From Mucidula mucida (lineage: Eukaryota; Basidiomycota; Agaricomycetes; Agaricales; Physalacriaceae), in NCBI GenBank assembly GCA_015501055.1, contig JADNYV010000172.1:1-64000 (forward strand): a stretch of 64,000 nucleotides of DNA, written 5' to 3'. Below are positions 1-11,276 of the stretch, one piece after another; position 1 is the first letter of the stretch; each line of letters opens with the position of its first letter. Below the pieces are notes generated by a model. The model was not told where the DNA came from. It saw nothing but the letters and a program-made list of their open reading frames with translations, and ran no database searches. The position numbers and the translations under genes are program-made.

Positions 1-16
1 TGTTCTTTCTCGTGTT

Positions 17-1472
17 GTGGCGTCTATGAAGGAAGAATGCGATGTGCTGAGGATCGTGGAAGACAAATACCAGGGTCTCGTTTCCGCCCATCGTGCTATT
101 CCCCGCGAGCTCTGGTTAGATATTTTTCTATACGCGCAATCCGAGTATTCGGATGATCTTGATCCTCTGAAGCCCTCCGGCATTATATGGCGGCTGAGCC
201 ATGTCTGTCAGGCATGGCGCGACGTTGCCTTGTCCCTCCATTCCTTTTGGTCGCGCATCACATTGACATTTGGAGAACGTGTGCATACAGAAAAGACGGT
301 GCAGCTCTTACAGCTTGTCCTCGACCGCTCAAGGCTTCTGGATATCAGTCTGCACCACGCTAGCTCCCCATAGTACCCGGATTCTTTCCGTGCCCGCATC
401 CTGGATATGGTGTTGTCCCAGTCGCACAGGTGGCGCTCCGCTCACCTGGATGACAGATACGTACCCGACGCCTTTCGAGTCAGTGGCCTATATGCGCCCA
501 TTTGTGGTCGTCTCCCTCAGCTGGACTCGTTGACCGTCCACACCCACGATGAAGGCGCAAAAGTGCAGATATTTGAAGATTGTCACGCTGCTCACAAAAG
601 TAACGCTATCGTGCTGTGCTGTCAACCTTCCCGTAGCGCAGATCCGGGAGTTGCGTATCCCGCATCCGCGGAGACACGAAGGCACCATACGAGCGAGTCT
701 GGCGTTGGTCCGCCAGTGTCCAGTTCTCGAAGTCCTCTGTGTCTGCACCTATCTGTCGGGCGAAGTTGTGCATATCATTGATATCGTCACTACCCCTACC
801 ATCCAAAAACTCGAAACGGATTTCATAGCTATCATCAACAAGCTTGTTCTCCCTTCACTGCGTGAGGCTATACTGTCCGAATATGAACCCTGTGAGGCGC
901 CCATCGACCATATGCTCCCGGCTTTCAGGAGACTCCTTCATCGTTCTGACTGCGCGCGCACTTTTGCTAGTCTCAAACTAGTTGATTTATCGTTGCGCAG
1001 TCCCTCCTGGTAGAGACACCCCACCTTACAGTCCTAGAGCTCGACCTGTCCGGCGACTGGTATACAGTACATGTTTCCACGGTACAGGAAAGGGAACACC
1101 TCGCCAAGCTTCATTGAAAGTCACGGAACGGAGTGGCATCCTCTTGCCTTGCCTCTCTTCGATGAAGATTGTCATGGATTTCGGTATGCTTGAGCCTCTG
1201 GGTCCAAATGATCTGTGGGATGATTTCTTAAGGCTCGGTGGGAAGGAGACGAAGTGCGAGGCCTGGCAAGATTGCACACCTTCCACGTGGAATTGTGGAA
1301 TATGGCGACGATTCCTTGGGGAGGTGACAAGCGCTCATTGTTGACTTTTGAAGAACATGCCATTCTTGACGGACTAGTCGAGGCTGGTATGAATTTGAAT
1401 TTGGACATTCGGTTTCGTCATAATTTGAATAACTTTGCGCCTCACCATCTAGTCAAAGTTCCGCGTATCTGA
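17..1472 (+). pseudogene. decayed F-box-like / LRR-like gene
   Basis: The first part (17-373) reads as the N-terminal half of an F-box-like protein: a helix-rich lead, then an F-box core with IPRELWLDIF, followed by IWRLSHVCQAWRDVALSLHSFW, the same block seen in the other F-box paralogues of this window. The frame is closed by a TAG at 371-373, but paralogous sequence continues in the same frame (about 374-575), then in another frame (about 576-1013), and the usual C-terminal block (FEEHAILDGLVEAGMNL) lies at 1254-1472. So there is one nonsense codon and at least two frameshifts. The 5' end may lie outside the window. F-box proteins normally bind SKP1 and select substrates for ubiquitination; this copy is very unlikely to be functional. 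Confidence 0.75.
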
Positions 1473-1842
1473 ACCTTGTCGTTCAAAACAGCCAACGAAT
1501 ACTGTACAGTAACCGTAGAACTATGATCTGGCTAGGAATGTAAACTTCCATCTTTCTAAGCTGTGGGGAGCAATAGTATCTATTCCGAATCACGGTCACT
1601 CTTACTTTACACCAGGCGTGTTGTGGCGGCTGGCGTAAACCCTTCATGTAAGTAAGGATTGACAGTGTATTGGCCTCGTCATGAAAGTTCAGCCACTCGT
1701 AGGAGCCGGGAAGGTATGCATACCCCTTTACCCAAACATATAATCTGAATATGCACGAGCATTCCGAGATTGTATACAGAAGTACATACCAGTAAGTAAG
1801 ATGCTATTGGCCATCACGCCGATCACAAAAGGGTTGCCTCTA
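1473..1842. other. intergenic, nothing recognised
   Basis: I see no coding signal, RNA gene or repeat here. It separates the decayed F-box gene from the upstream block of the intact one. Confidence 0.5.
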
Positions 1843-1970
1843 AACCACCATCAGTGGGCTCTCTGACGTGCAAATCCAAGACATTTATCAGTGCGAGGAG
1901 TTTGCCATCACGTAGGACAACTAGGTGCGTATTTACGCCTCACGAAACGCGTCCTTACCTTTTCTTTTAG
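1843..1970 (+). promoter_or_regulatory. conserved upstream block with probable 5'-UTR intron of F-box gene
   Basis: About 130-160 bases before the start codon there is a block CACCATCA...GGGCTCTCTGACGTGC, followed by CATCACGTAGG and a candidate 46-base intron at 1925-1970 (GTGCGT...TTTTAG). The same order of elements is found upstream of the paralogues at 11526-11710, 35307-35480 (minus strand) and 62875-63012 (minus strand). Conservation in non-coding DNA suggests a promoter and leader copied with the genes. The TGACGTGC core resembles a bZIP-type site, but that is inference. Confidence 0.5.
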
Positions 1971-2000
1971 TCGGCATTTGCCTTGCTCTTTGCGTCCAGG

Positions 2001-3722
2001 ATGCAGCAAATTTCATCCCAATGCACCAACTGCGGTGCTTTCACCAGGCGGAGTCTCTACCACGAAGAGGAATACGAGAGCTCTGTGCTCCTCGAGCGGC
2101 TTCGTACCTCGAATTCCCCACCAACGGACCAGGAGATTTCGCACATCCGCCACAAGCTCCTACCCACTGTCTCCGATGATCTATCTTCCATCAATTTCCA
2201 GTTGGCATCCATTCACGAGGTTGTCAGGGCAATGGAGGAAGAGCGAGAGAGGTTGATAAACATCCGGAAGAAGTACAGCAACCTCCTTTCCTTGCATCGC
2301 GCTCTGCCCATGGAAATCTGGTCAAACATATTCCTATACACGATTTCAGGGTCCTCTGACCGGAAAACCCTTGTCGCATCTGGGTCCATATGGCAGCTGA
2401 GCCACGTTTGCCGGAGGTGGCGCAACATCGCTTTGTCCCTTCGTTCGTTTTGGTCAAATATTTATATTTCGTTTCCGGAAGCGGCGCAGCATGAAGGAGA
2501 AGTTCAGCGCCTACAGACAGTTATGAAGCGTTCCCGCCAGGGACTGCTGAACATAACCCTGGGTGGCGAGATAGCCAAAATGCCGTCTAATTTTGAGCGC
2601 ATATTCGACATCGTCGTCGCCGAATCGTACCGGTGCAGAGAACTCAATATCGAACCTTATACGATGTGGGGTTGGGATTCACTCTTTGCGCAACTTTATG
2701 ATCGGTTTCCTCTCCTAGAGTCTCTCGGCGTTCATTATGTTCAGCTGGATTTGAAGGAACAATCAGTGTTCAAAAATTGTCCTTGTCTTACAAAACTGAC
2801 TCTTGGTGGTCAAATTCCTCCAGTCGTCGAATTTCCTTGGAACCAAATCACGGCGCTAGACCTTTCTGACATGGATGTCGATGACGAGAGGGGCCGCATC
2901 GCATGCATGCGTCTGATTGAACGGTGTCCATCTCTTGAAACCCTTTCTATGCCTCGATGCTATTTACTGGACCAAGAAGCGTACACACCGATCACCTGCC
3001 CAAACATTCGCCGGCTCAGGGCCTCGTCGGTGCCTGTCATCGACGCTCTCACTCTTCCTCGTTTACGGTTGGCTTCACTTTTCCCCGAGCCTGCGACAAC
3101 CCATGGTGATATCATGTACCCATTCAAACAGCTGCTCATTCGCTCCAATTGTTTGAGCGCCCTTACCGGACTTTCGCTTTTCAATGTGCCACTTGCTACC
3201 TCCCCTGAACATAGTCTCCTCTCTATCCTTTCCCAGACACATAGTCTCACCTCGCTCAGCCTGACCGTATTCATGCAAGGACTTAGAGATGCTAGCAACG
3301 GGGCACAAATAGCTGCCATCGTGAACTCTCTGGAGATCACCCCGGCGTCAAAAACAGTCACCTTTCTCCCCGTCCTTTCGGCTCTCGAGATTCGGGTGTC
3401 AAACCATTCTGACTTGATGAGGGTACCGTATTTTGGGCCGGTCGACAGGTTTGCTTCCACCCTCACGGCGCGCTGGAAAGGGGACGATTCGGCTGGACTG
3501 GCAAAGCTTCGGACGTGCCACTTTACTGTGCAGGCACGGTATCTCACGTCCAACATATATAGGGACACTGAGCACGTCCACACCTCAGCTGTATTCAGTG
3601 AAGCGGAAAGGTCTATCTTTACTGCCCTAGTTGAGGATGGAATGGACCTCATTATACGGGTCACGTCGGAGTTGACTGCAGCTGTAGGAAACAATGGTAT
3701 AGTTTTCGCAGTTTCTAGGTGA
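2001..3722 (+). CDS. F-box-like protein, intact member of main family
   Basis: A single uninterrupted frame of 573 residues. I chose the ATG at 2001 because the family motif M-Q-(Q/H)-I-(S/A)-S-Q-C begins there in the paralogues; the frame is open a few codons further up without an ATG. Order of parts: a short Cys pair (SQCTNCGAF) at residues 6-14, a charged helical or coiled-coil stretch (about 50-105, including EEERERLINIRKKYSNLL), an F-box-like motif (ALPMEIWSNIFLYTI, then IWQLSHVCRRWRNIAL), and then about 400 residues of LRR-like beta/alpha sequence with repeated LTxLxLs patterns. Known F-box proteins recruit substrates to SCF ubiquitin ligases; the target here is unknown. It is the only long member of this family in the window without a stop or frameshift. 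An antisense open frame over the 3' half is a shadow. Confidence 0.85.
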   Translation: MQQISSQCTNCGAFTRRSLYHEEEYESSVLLERLRTSNSPPTDQEISHIRHKLLPTVSDDLSSINFQLASIHEVVRAMEEERERLINIRKKYSNLLSLHRALPMEIWSNIFLYTISGSSDRKTLVASGSIWQLSHVCRRWRNIALSLRSFWSNIYISFPEAAQHEGEVQRLQTVMKRSRQGLLNITLGGEIAKMPSNFERIFDIVVAESYRCRELNIEPYTMWGWDSLFAQLYDRFPLLESLGVHYVQLDLKEQSVFKNCPCLTKLTLGGQIPPVVEFPWNQITALDLSDMDVDDERGRIACMRLIERCPSLETLSMPRCYLLDQEAYTPITCPNIRRLRASSVPVIDALTLPRLRLASLFPEPATTHGDIMYPFKQLLIRSNCLSALTGLSLFNVPLATSPEHSLLSILSQTHSLTSLSLTVFMQGLRDASNGAQIAAIVNSLEITPASKTVTFLPVLSALEIRVSNHSDLMRVPYFGPVDRFASTLTARWKGDDSAGLAKLRTCHFTVQARYLTSNIYRDTEHVHTSAVFSEAERSIFTALVEDGMDLIIRVTSELTAAVGNNGIVFAVSR

Positions 3723-4456
3723 CTTGTGGGTTTCGGAATCTAACATTCAATAAAGGTTGGGATCTCATGATCATATACGACCTTTCTCTGATTCCGCGTA
3801 TTAAAGGAGTACTTGTGTGTCCTTCGTTGGGAGTTTCGGCGGTCCTGCAACTTGGACATGCACGGGGCGATTGGGACCTTGTCGCTCTATTGGTGTGATG
3901 TTTTCCCTTGAAGGATCACGTTTGTTTCATAGATCGTTGCCTCCACCGTGATGTGTTTGCATGTAACTCGAGATAATGAAGCATCCTTCTACGACATACG
4001 AAATGAACGGCGGCTTTGAAAGATGATTAAGGTCTGGCCTTTCTTTGGCCTACAAAGCGACAATACTTGCGTCGCCGGCTGAGGAACCACTAACAGGAAG
4101 GCGGTGGTCTGTGCGACTTGTACGTCAATTTGACCCTTCCATTTCTACTTTCGACGTGCAAGACTTCGATTGGATACGGAATAGTTGTGAGAACCCTTTT
4201 GATTTACTCCTGCGACGATACTCTCAGGCTATTGAGTGGTGCGTTCAGATAACGGATTGGAAGCTTCACAAGGAGACCCTCAGTCTTGTTTGCTGGCAGC
4301 GACAATCCCTATTCTCACCGTCACTCGCGCGTACTTTACTAGACCTATCATGGCTTTATTTCATCCCCTATGAACATTCGGCGTAGTGATGGCCTGCACA
4401 TCCTGGTCTCAGATTATGGTGACACGTGAGGCAGGACAAGGAAAACAGGCAAGTTC
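3723..4456. other. intergenic; conserved 3' flank of F-box unit
   Basis: No gene is supported. Roughly 3830-4000 resembles the DNA after two other F-box copies (about 13550-13680 and 46520-46640): phrases such as CAACTTGGACATGCACGG and CATAGATCGTTGCC recur. This suggests the duplicated unit includes downstream sequence. The open frame at 4045-4386 has no recognisable content. Confidence 0.4.
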
Positions 4457-5436
4457 CTATCTGCTCTTCAAGCACTGCCAGCCCCAAGAAATCTCTTCAA
4501 AAACTTTCCACAAAAAGTCCTCACGCGATCTCCAATTCAAGTATGCCGGCCTCAGGCTGTCTCTGTACTTCTCATGCGGCTGTAACTCTTCGCCTGCAAT
4601 GTGCGCATCTGGCGTCGGTAAAACGTACACGACGCGTGGGTCAAAGTGGTGTCTTTTCACCTGAACAGGGATACGTCCACCAGCCGTGTGCGTGCGCAAT
4701 GTTATTGCACTGACTATAAGGCTGGTGAGCGTCTGCGGGAGCACAGACACGATGGGAATAATCGCAAGATCAAAATACAAAGCGTCCAGTGGACCTTCGA
4801 AAGCGACACCGGAGAGGTGGAGATGAGCGAGTCTTGGGGCCTCCTTGAACATACGTGTCCAAATACTGTGGAAACTGGAAAGCTGGTGGAATGACTGAAA
4901 GCCGAGATGAAGGTGTGTCAAGATTGAGGATGTCATAGAGAAGAGGGAAGGAGATAAAGGGCATCCATTCCCTAGCATGATGGAGATGTGGCTTGGCCGC
5001 AAATACTTTGACAGTGGGCGAAAGATGTTGAGCTGTATAGGGCTCCAATATGAGAACCGCTCGATGCTTGTACATGCTTTCACGACAATGATGATACTCT
5101 TATCGAATTCGGCGTCTTCTTGTGGAAACTCTTCCGAGTCGAGACCGCCGATTGTCAAAGATTTGACTGTGCGACGCAAGAAGTCGGGATCGCGAGCGAC
5201 AACACTGGCAGCAAAAGCAGAAACTTTTGTAGGTGTGTCAAGAAAGACGTTATGGTACAGAATATGATCTGTCCTACAAGTAATCAGTACGAGATTACCC
5301 TCAACTGGTCTGATTACCATTGGCGGACATCTTTTGAGACGAGAGTGAGGCTGTGGGCCGTCGAGCGATCTGACCATGCAGCCGCTTCCATAAAGAGCCG
5401 CACCACATCCAGAGGCAATTCAGGGGAATATTCCAT
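4457..5436 (-). CDS. LRR-like hypothetical protein, two exons
   Basis: Model: complement of 4457..5273 joined to 5318..5436, with a 44-base GT-AG intron (5274-5317) that restores W-T-D-H in frame, giving 311 residues. The start MEYSPELPLDVVRLFMEAAAW fits a family of basidiomycete proteins beginning with an F-box-like LPxDVxRLxxExAA helix, followed by TLVSKDVRQW. The rest has LRR-like pattern (ILTHLHLGF, RLAHLHLSGVAF, LTSLIVSAI). No catalytic residues are visible. A decayed paralogue starts 154 bases away on the opposite strand. Function unknown; a substrate-binding or scaffold role is only inferred. Confidence 0.65.
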
Positions 5437-5589
5437 CTGCGTCTACCCCCCGATGTTGAAGCAAGATGGGCGTTCAATTGCAAGGTGTACATCCGGCCCG
5501 CGTATACCGATCCTAGGTTCGGAACATTCCAAAAGTCTTTCTTTCTTTCCTTTCACCCAACTTTCACCAAAATCTTGCCAAAGCCAACC

Positions 5590-6115
5590 ATGGATCTGGC
5601 TTCAGTCAAACCCTTTCCAGATCTTCCGGCCGACGTGGCGCGAACTCTCCTCGAAATGGCTGCGTAGGAGGACCCGCACACCGCCCTAAATCTCCTGCAA
5701 CGATTCTATGCTTCTTCGCCCGTCTCAAGGTTCTTCGTATCGGTGATTACTTACGAAGGCGGCGAACTTCTTCATCGACACCGTTTAATCATACCCACAA
5801 TAGAAGGAGTCTTTGAACATTGTGCTGGGTGCATGTCATAGTCTGGAGCGCCTCGCCTGGCTTCTGACATATGATTGGATACTCCTACGAGATCATACAG
5901 CAATTTATGGCAGCTGCGTTTGTCTCTCACACCTCTCCTTGACGGATATAACACCGGTGACGGCTCCTAGTAGCCTAGATCGTACGCGTCGTAGACTTTT
6001 CCGACTCCGGACAGTGTGTTACATAGGGCACTCGCATAGTTGTCGGCATGCTGTATGCATAATGCTAGTCTGGCGGAGTGTTTCCTTTGTAGGGCATCAT
6101 CAAGGTGAGATGTAA
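5590..6115 (+). pseudogene. decayed paralogue of the 4457-5436 gene
   Basis: It starts ATG with a run that mirrors the neighbour (FPDLPADVARTLLEMAA), then hits a TAG where the neighbour has Trp. Downstream, out of frame, come DPHTALNL-like sequence and at 5813-6115 a block (IVLGACHSLERLAW) matching IVVKACTSIERFSYW of the neighbour. Several lesions are therefore present. The two copies are head to head with 153 bases between their starts. Confidence 0.65.
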
Positions 6116-6440
6116 GAAGTACTGTATATATAAGATTTGTTTGTATATCTACTCCCAAGGCTTATTAGCTCAGGGAAATGCACCAGAGTTTCCCGCTTTC
6201 TACGGCGGGCTGTTGCTTCAAACTGGACCATGCGCTTTCCCAGTGTCACAACCTGTGCGCCACATTGAAATCAACGTTAGCGGAACAAGTTGCGGGAAGA
6301 CAAACCTTGATTTAAAGTGTAGAAAGGAAATGGTACACAGCACCGGTGACCGCTCTGCATCTCCAGAGGATAAGTACTTACTTCAGTTGAGTCGAGTGCT
6401 CACGAGCCTGTGTAGTATCTACCCCTGAGGTCGGTAATCG
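6116..6440. other. intergenic, nothing recognised
   Basis: AT-richer DNA before the tRNA gene. No gene or repeat is supported. Confidence 0.4.
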
Positions 6441-6523
6441 TGCCCCATGGCTGAGTTGGTTACAGCGTCCGACTGTTAAGTTAACACATCGGAAGGTCGT
6501 GAGTTCGAGCCTCACTGGGGCAG
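6441..6523 (+). tRNA. tRNA-Asn(GTT) with 9-base intron
   Basis: The acceptor arms TGCCCCA/TGGGGCA pair fully; the D-arm is GCTG...CAGC, the anticodon stem TCCGA/TCGGA, and the T-loop is GTTCGAGCC. The anticodon is GTT (Asn). A 9-base intron (agttaacac) sits at the canonical 37/38 position, leaving a 74-base mature tRNA. A run of five T follows about 20 bases downstream as a Pol III stop. The exons are identical to those of the copies at 10714 and 18959. Confidence 0.93.
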
Positions 6524-8339
6524 TGGCGATTCTTCGGCGCTTTTTGGCGCCACAATCATCCCCAGCCCCGCAAGCGGCAAATCCTCACTTTTTGTCACAA
6601 ACTAGGGTGGCGCAGCAGAATTCCTGGGGGTGTTACTAATGGACCAGTTATCACTGTCGCTGGAGTAATGTCGGACAAAGCTACCGCGTCTCCCGATCAA
6701 CATCTTCCAATGAATCTAGCAACGATTGCCACCCATCGCCCATTCTAGTTCGAAAACTCCAAGGGTTCCAGAACTGTTACGCCCAAAGTCACTGTAAGTT
6801 AGATGCGCACAACAACAACATTACAGAAAGGGGAAATACTCGCCATCACATCCCTCGACATTGTTACATCTTCCTGTTTCCTTGCTCACCTTCACGTCGC
6901 GAGAGCTCAGAGTCGACGTGAGATCAAAAAGTTATACCAATTGACCCACTGCACGCCAAGATCACCGATCCGTCCGGCAAATTTAAGCCAAGCTCTGGGT
7001 GGTGAAGGATGATACGAAGCGCAAGTGACGGGAAATACTGGGTGAAGATGTATCGAGCGCAAACCTAACTTGCGCGCACGAGGAGACTTAAGATCAAGAG
7101 CGTGCCAGTTATAATGAAGGACAGCGGCGACCGTTGCATCTTTCAAAAGGATGAGATGATGACAACTTTCCATGCAGGATAGACGAGAAAAAGGGTACTG
7201 TCGTCGTTGACAAGGATCAACTGCCACTGAGGCCTGAATTTGTTTAGTGTTAACGAACGACAAAACAGTCTGCAACTAGGTATAGAAAGCTACGGTGACT
7301 CGAATAGTCCGGCACCTAATGCACAAGGAAAGAAGGCATTTAGAAACCTGAGAGCAAATATAAGGAGCTCATACCATTAGCCTGTTTTATTTCTCCATCG
7401 CGATATCGCCCTTGATGGTTGAGGATAACGTACGCGCGTCGTAAAGCAGGCTCGTCCTATTTGATTGACAGCTGGACTCGCGACTTTGTGGCGGACTTTC
7501 TGCGGACGAGTAAGTAAAAAGAATCCATGCGAGCGGGTCCGCAAAAACAATTAGTATATCAGCACTTGTCCGCCAGTTTGCATCCCATATTGGTTATTGG
7601 GTTGTGTGAGATGTGTCGAGACAGGAATTACTTCGTGTATCTCTCCGACCAAGACCAAAGCATGCCTTCGTAGATTACACATGCTGATATACACTGACAG
7701 GGCCAGTTCTCCTTCGTCGCGGCTTCAGATTTAAAACGAAACTGGCGGACGGAACATGTACCTGGCATACCAGCAAAGCTCCGAGGCATGTGGAGCGTGA
7801 AACATGTCAATGGTTCTCGCCGTCGACGAAGTGAAGGCCGACGAGAGTTGGAACGATGTAGAATCCGCCTGAGAATTCTCTGTGCATGGAAGCAAATCGT
7901 TGAGCGAACAAGAGGCCCGGGGTCAAGGACATGTATTCCCGAAGCGACACGCCCGTAGTCGTGACCGGTAATCACAAGAAACGCTGTAGCACGAGCGCGT
8001 ATTGCAGACCCAAGAAGTGAAACAGGACTATAGGCAGTGGCTATCTCCACGGGCCATCCTCAGAGTACTCGCCGGTGCCATCGATGTATACTATTGGCGT
8101 CACAGCAGCGTAGCAGAGCGCAGTTAAGAGGACGATCAGGGAATAGCACGAGTTGTAACGTGAGTGTTGGTATGCACGTGTTTGGTTGGGGCTTCGATCG
8201 TGTTTGGTTTCTGTGTTTGGTTTCTGTGCGCCTTTGTTCTTTGTTCTTGGGCTATCACTATCACTATCGCGTTTTCTTGGATTCTCATCAGAACATCTAC
8301 TAGCCTTCTCAACAATAATCACTAGACTCTGACGAAAAC
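6524..8339. other. long intergenic region with a MITE-like end
   Basis: No gene is convincingly supported over 1.8 kb. The open frames at 6907-7275, 7628-8050 and 8041-8322 (minus) lack recognisable motifs and have unspecific composition. Near 6604-6660 there is AGGGTGGCGCAG...GGGGTGTTACTAA, resembling the terminal repeat of the MITE-like element at 20076-20330, so a solo or decayed end may lie here. The last 300 bases presumably hold the promoter of the next gene. Confidence 0.4.
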
Positions 8340-9856
8340 ATGCGGGCTACGCGAAGCAAAACGCGTAAGAGTAAGGCCGCCAATACATCCAAACCACGCG
8401 TGTCGTTCGCTTGCGAAACACCCACTGCTGCTGCTCGCACCTCAACTACCACGCCGGAGAAAACACTCACACCCGCCTCGTATCTGAATGTACTCTACAA
8501 GCGCCGCGACGCGCTGCAGGAGTGTACATTGGGTGACGGCGACGACTCGGTCACTTCGAACAAAGCCAAAGGGAAAGGACGAGCGGACGGCTTGAGCAGC
8601 GGAGACCGTGTATCTCAGCTACGCTCGCGTGTGCGGGGTGCGTTACAAGATGCCGACCCGTGGATCGAGCTGGGACGCGTCTTGAAGTTGCAGAGCACCC
8701 TCGGCGGGACGAAGTGGGTTTATTCTCCTTGTACGCGTATAATGCCTCACTTCTATCTGACAGATACATCGGGACTTCGCTCACCCCCGCTGAGCCCATC
8801 CCGCTCCCTGAGCCCTATACCGACGTGTTTCCCGAGACAGAAGAAGAGTGGGATGACCTCCGACAAAAGACTGCGGTGGTGGAAAAGGTGCGAGGGTGGG
8901 TGAAGAGTGTGGAGAACAGTGTCGTCGAAGAAGAGCCCGCGAGGAAGCGTAAGAGGCAGAGCGCCAGCGCGAGTCCAGCCAGGAAGAAGCGCAAGGAGGA
9001 GAAGGGGGCGGCGGTGTGCGGATACGACCCCAAGGATCCGTCCCCGCTGGGGTTTGTCGTGGCGAAGAAAGTCCCTGTTCAAGCGAAGCGCGGGGCGCCG
9101 AAAGTCCTCGTCCCGGATTCTTCGCCTGCTAGGCCTCCGTCGAGTTCTTCTCCCCCTCCTCCACATAAAGACGCGTCTTCTCCTGAGGACGCGGAGATGG
9201 AATCTCCCCCACCGCCCCGCGCCTCGATATCATCTGTGCCCGAAGACGCGTTCTTCCCGCCATCGTTCCCTTCGGATCTCGTGACGTCGACGCCGAAGCC
9301 AGTGGAGGTTGGCAACGAGTCGTCTAATGAGGACGCGCCTCCAGTCAAGACGGCAGATCTGCGGAGTAAACCGCTATCTACGGTAAAAGCAACGCCCTCG
9401 TCATCGAAGCCCCCAGTGCCGACTTTTGCGTCAAAGCCGCTCTCATCTGCCAACCTCGCCCGTCACCGCGACTCGAAGCTGTACCTTGACATCGACCTCG
9501 CTTCGCCCACAAAGTCGCTCTCGTCTATCGCTGGAGACGACGATGACTATGAGGACGATGAGGTTCTGCTTGGCGCAGCGGGACTCGCTGATGAGGAGGC
9601 AGAGCACGGGATGCAGTTTGACTGGCAAAGTGAGGCGGATGATCTAGAGGGCTTTTTGGAGAGGGATGTCAGTATGTATGGGGATCAAGATGAAGAGGAA
9701 TCTCCTTCCCACCGGGTAGAGTATCACCGGGAGGCGGAAGAACGTGACGGTCAAGAACAAGACGAGGATACGATGTTTGGAAAGTGGTTTAATCTCCCCA
9801 GGAAGAGTGCCAGTACCAGTGCGAGTGGCGCCGGGGGATGGTTCGGGAGGCGATGA
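8340..9856 (+). CDS. conserved low-complexity nuclear-type protein, copy A
   Basis: Model: 8340..8713 joined to 8764..9856, 488 residues. The 50-base intron (donor GTGGGT, acceptor CTGACAG) is placed so that STLGGTKYIGTSLTP matches STLCGRRYVGTSLTP of the paralogue at 17064-18452. Conserved blocks: an N-terminal helical region (TPASYLNVLYKRRDALQ), DPWIELGRVLKLQSTL, EEEWDDLRQKTAVVEKVRGWVKSVE, a basic KRKRQ/KKRK stretch likely to act as a nuclear localisation signal, DPKDPSPLGFV, FFPPSFPSDLVTSTP, and a C-terminal TMFGKWFNLPRKSAS...GWFGRR. The middle is Ser/Pro/acidic and probably disordered. I do not recognise the family. tRNA genes flank it as they do the other copy. Confidence 0.75.
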
Positions 9857-10161
9857 CAGATCTTTTCGGGGGGTGATGATATATCTTGACGTTGTTGGTC
9901 TGCTGTAATTTCTTGTTAAATCTTGTCCATTCTACATATCCATTACATTTTCTGTTGTACTTGAGCTCTCATAAATGTATCTTGGCAGACTTTAATGCAT
10001 TCTCTTAGCATGATAGTCGAGCTGAAAACAACAATGGCTCAAGGGCAGAGCCGTGCTTTCTGGAAACTTGAGTATTCGGTATGCAAACATTGACAGAGAC
10101 TTTCGGTGATTCGGTGTGGCGTACGTCCAGAAGAAAAAAGGAGCTTAAGTATCCTCTTTAG
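9857..10161. other. 3' flank, nothing recognised
   Basis: AT-rich DNA after copy A that probably holds its 3' UTR and polyadenylation signals. A run of six A at 10135-10140 (T on the minus strand) serves as the Pol III terminator of the next tRNA. Confidence 0.4.
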
Positions 10162-10254
10162 TGCATTAAGGGGGAATCGAACCCCCGGCGGGTCGAACCA
10201 GGAGAGCCTTGGCCAACATGGCAACGACCCAGGTTACCACTACCCCATTAATGC
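10162..10254 (-). tRNA. tRNA-Gly(GCC) with 22-base intron
   Basis: On the minus strand the acceptor arms GCATTAA/TTAATGC pair fully, the D-arm is GGGT...ACCT, the anticodon stem GGTCG/CGACC, and the T-arm GGGGG-TTCGATT-CCCCC. The anticodon GCC decodes Gly. The intron is 22 bases after position 37; the mature length is 71. A T-run follows 20-27 bases downstream. Its exons are identical to the tRNA-Gly genes at 16736 and 18786, but its intron is different. Confidence 0.92.
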
Positions 10255-10713
10255 GTATCCGCTGTCGTTCGTGTACCTCCGACTCGACTGTAATGGCTGT
10301 TTGAAGAGATGGAAGTCTCACTGGGCATTGTTATTTGCCCCGATTCGCCTCCCTGTAGGGGAATGTGGCGTGTACTGCCCGAGTTGTCCATGTATCCCCC
10401 CCATCTTGAGGCATTCCATCCACAGAGAGCCGTCCGTGATTGAATCAATTCAGTGCACCGTGGAGTCTTCATCCAGTTCATCCTTCCATCCCGTGTTCTC
10501 TCAACTACAAACGCGTCCTGATCAAGTCGCGTCGCGATCTGATCGATGATCGGATTCCGGTCCAGTTCGTGACTGAGACATTTCGGATGTCCGAACTGGA
10601 TCGTTACCTACTATGAACGGAATTTTCTTGCGGCTTCATATGTAGGCTGACTGGTTCTCTCTCCTCACAGTCAGGCTCAAAAATACCTCACAGCCTGAAA
10701 ACCTTCCCTTTCA
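10255..10713. repeat. 5' flank of tRNA-Asn, diverged copy at 11060-11276
   Basis: About 10455-10713 shares ordered blocks with 11085-11276: CACCGTGG, GTTCTCTC, ACAAACRCGTC, GTCGCGATC, ATGATCGGATTCC, CTGAGACATTTCG, TTCTCTCTCCTCAC, CAGGCTCAA and CAGCCTG. Each copy ends in a tRNA-Asn sequence (intact here, a remnant in the other), so this is a diverged direct duplication of a tRNA-Asn locus. Confidence 0.6.
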
Positions 10714-10811
10714 TGCCCCATGGCTGAGTTGGTTACAGCGTCCGACTGTTATTCAACTGGTCTTCTAGCTGTAAAATCGGAAGGTCGTGAGTTCGAGCCT
10801 CACTGGGGCAG
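10714..10811 (+). tRNA. tRNA-Asn(GTT) with 24-base intron
   Basis: It has the same exons as the gene at 6441, with a 24-base intron (TTCAACTGG...TGTAAA) after position 37 and anticodon GTT. The mature length is 74. T-rich stretches follow within 30 bases. Confidence 0.93.
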
Positions 10812-11276
10812 TTGCTGTAGTTTAATTTTAACTTTTTTGTTTCCAGGAGCTGCGCCACACTTGCCTTACAACTTTGTTTTCATTATGATAGACTACATTT
10901 AAGTACCACTTTCTGGTAAAGAATATAATGTACGGAACTCGTTTTTTAGTCCTAACATAAAGTCATTGGAGGCGTCCGGCGTGAGCCAGACACTAAGTAG
11001 TAATCTGGGAGACACTTCGTGCATCTATCCTCCACATTGACGAGGACAATGACGTTCTGTCCACAGATAGCCTTGAACCAACTCAGGGCACCGTGGCGCC
11101 TTCTTCCTCCTATCCCGAGCTCTAGTTCTCTCTCACATACAAACACGTCGGCGCGTCGCGATCGGATCAATGATCGGATTCCTAGACTGAGACATTTCGA
11201 ACTGCATCCTTGCTGTTCTCTCTCCTCACGGCGCCAGGCTCAAGAATACCTTGCAGCCTGTAAAGCTTGCCTTCCA

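Noticed and set aside
2960..3694. 244-codon minus-strand frame inside the intact F-box gene
   Set aside because: No motif; it lies fully antisense to a frame conserved in several paralogues.
7628..8322. Minus-strand frames as a gene upstream of gene A
   Set aside because: The two frames overlap, have no shared splice signals, no motif and no paralogue upstream of gene B.
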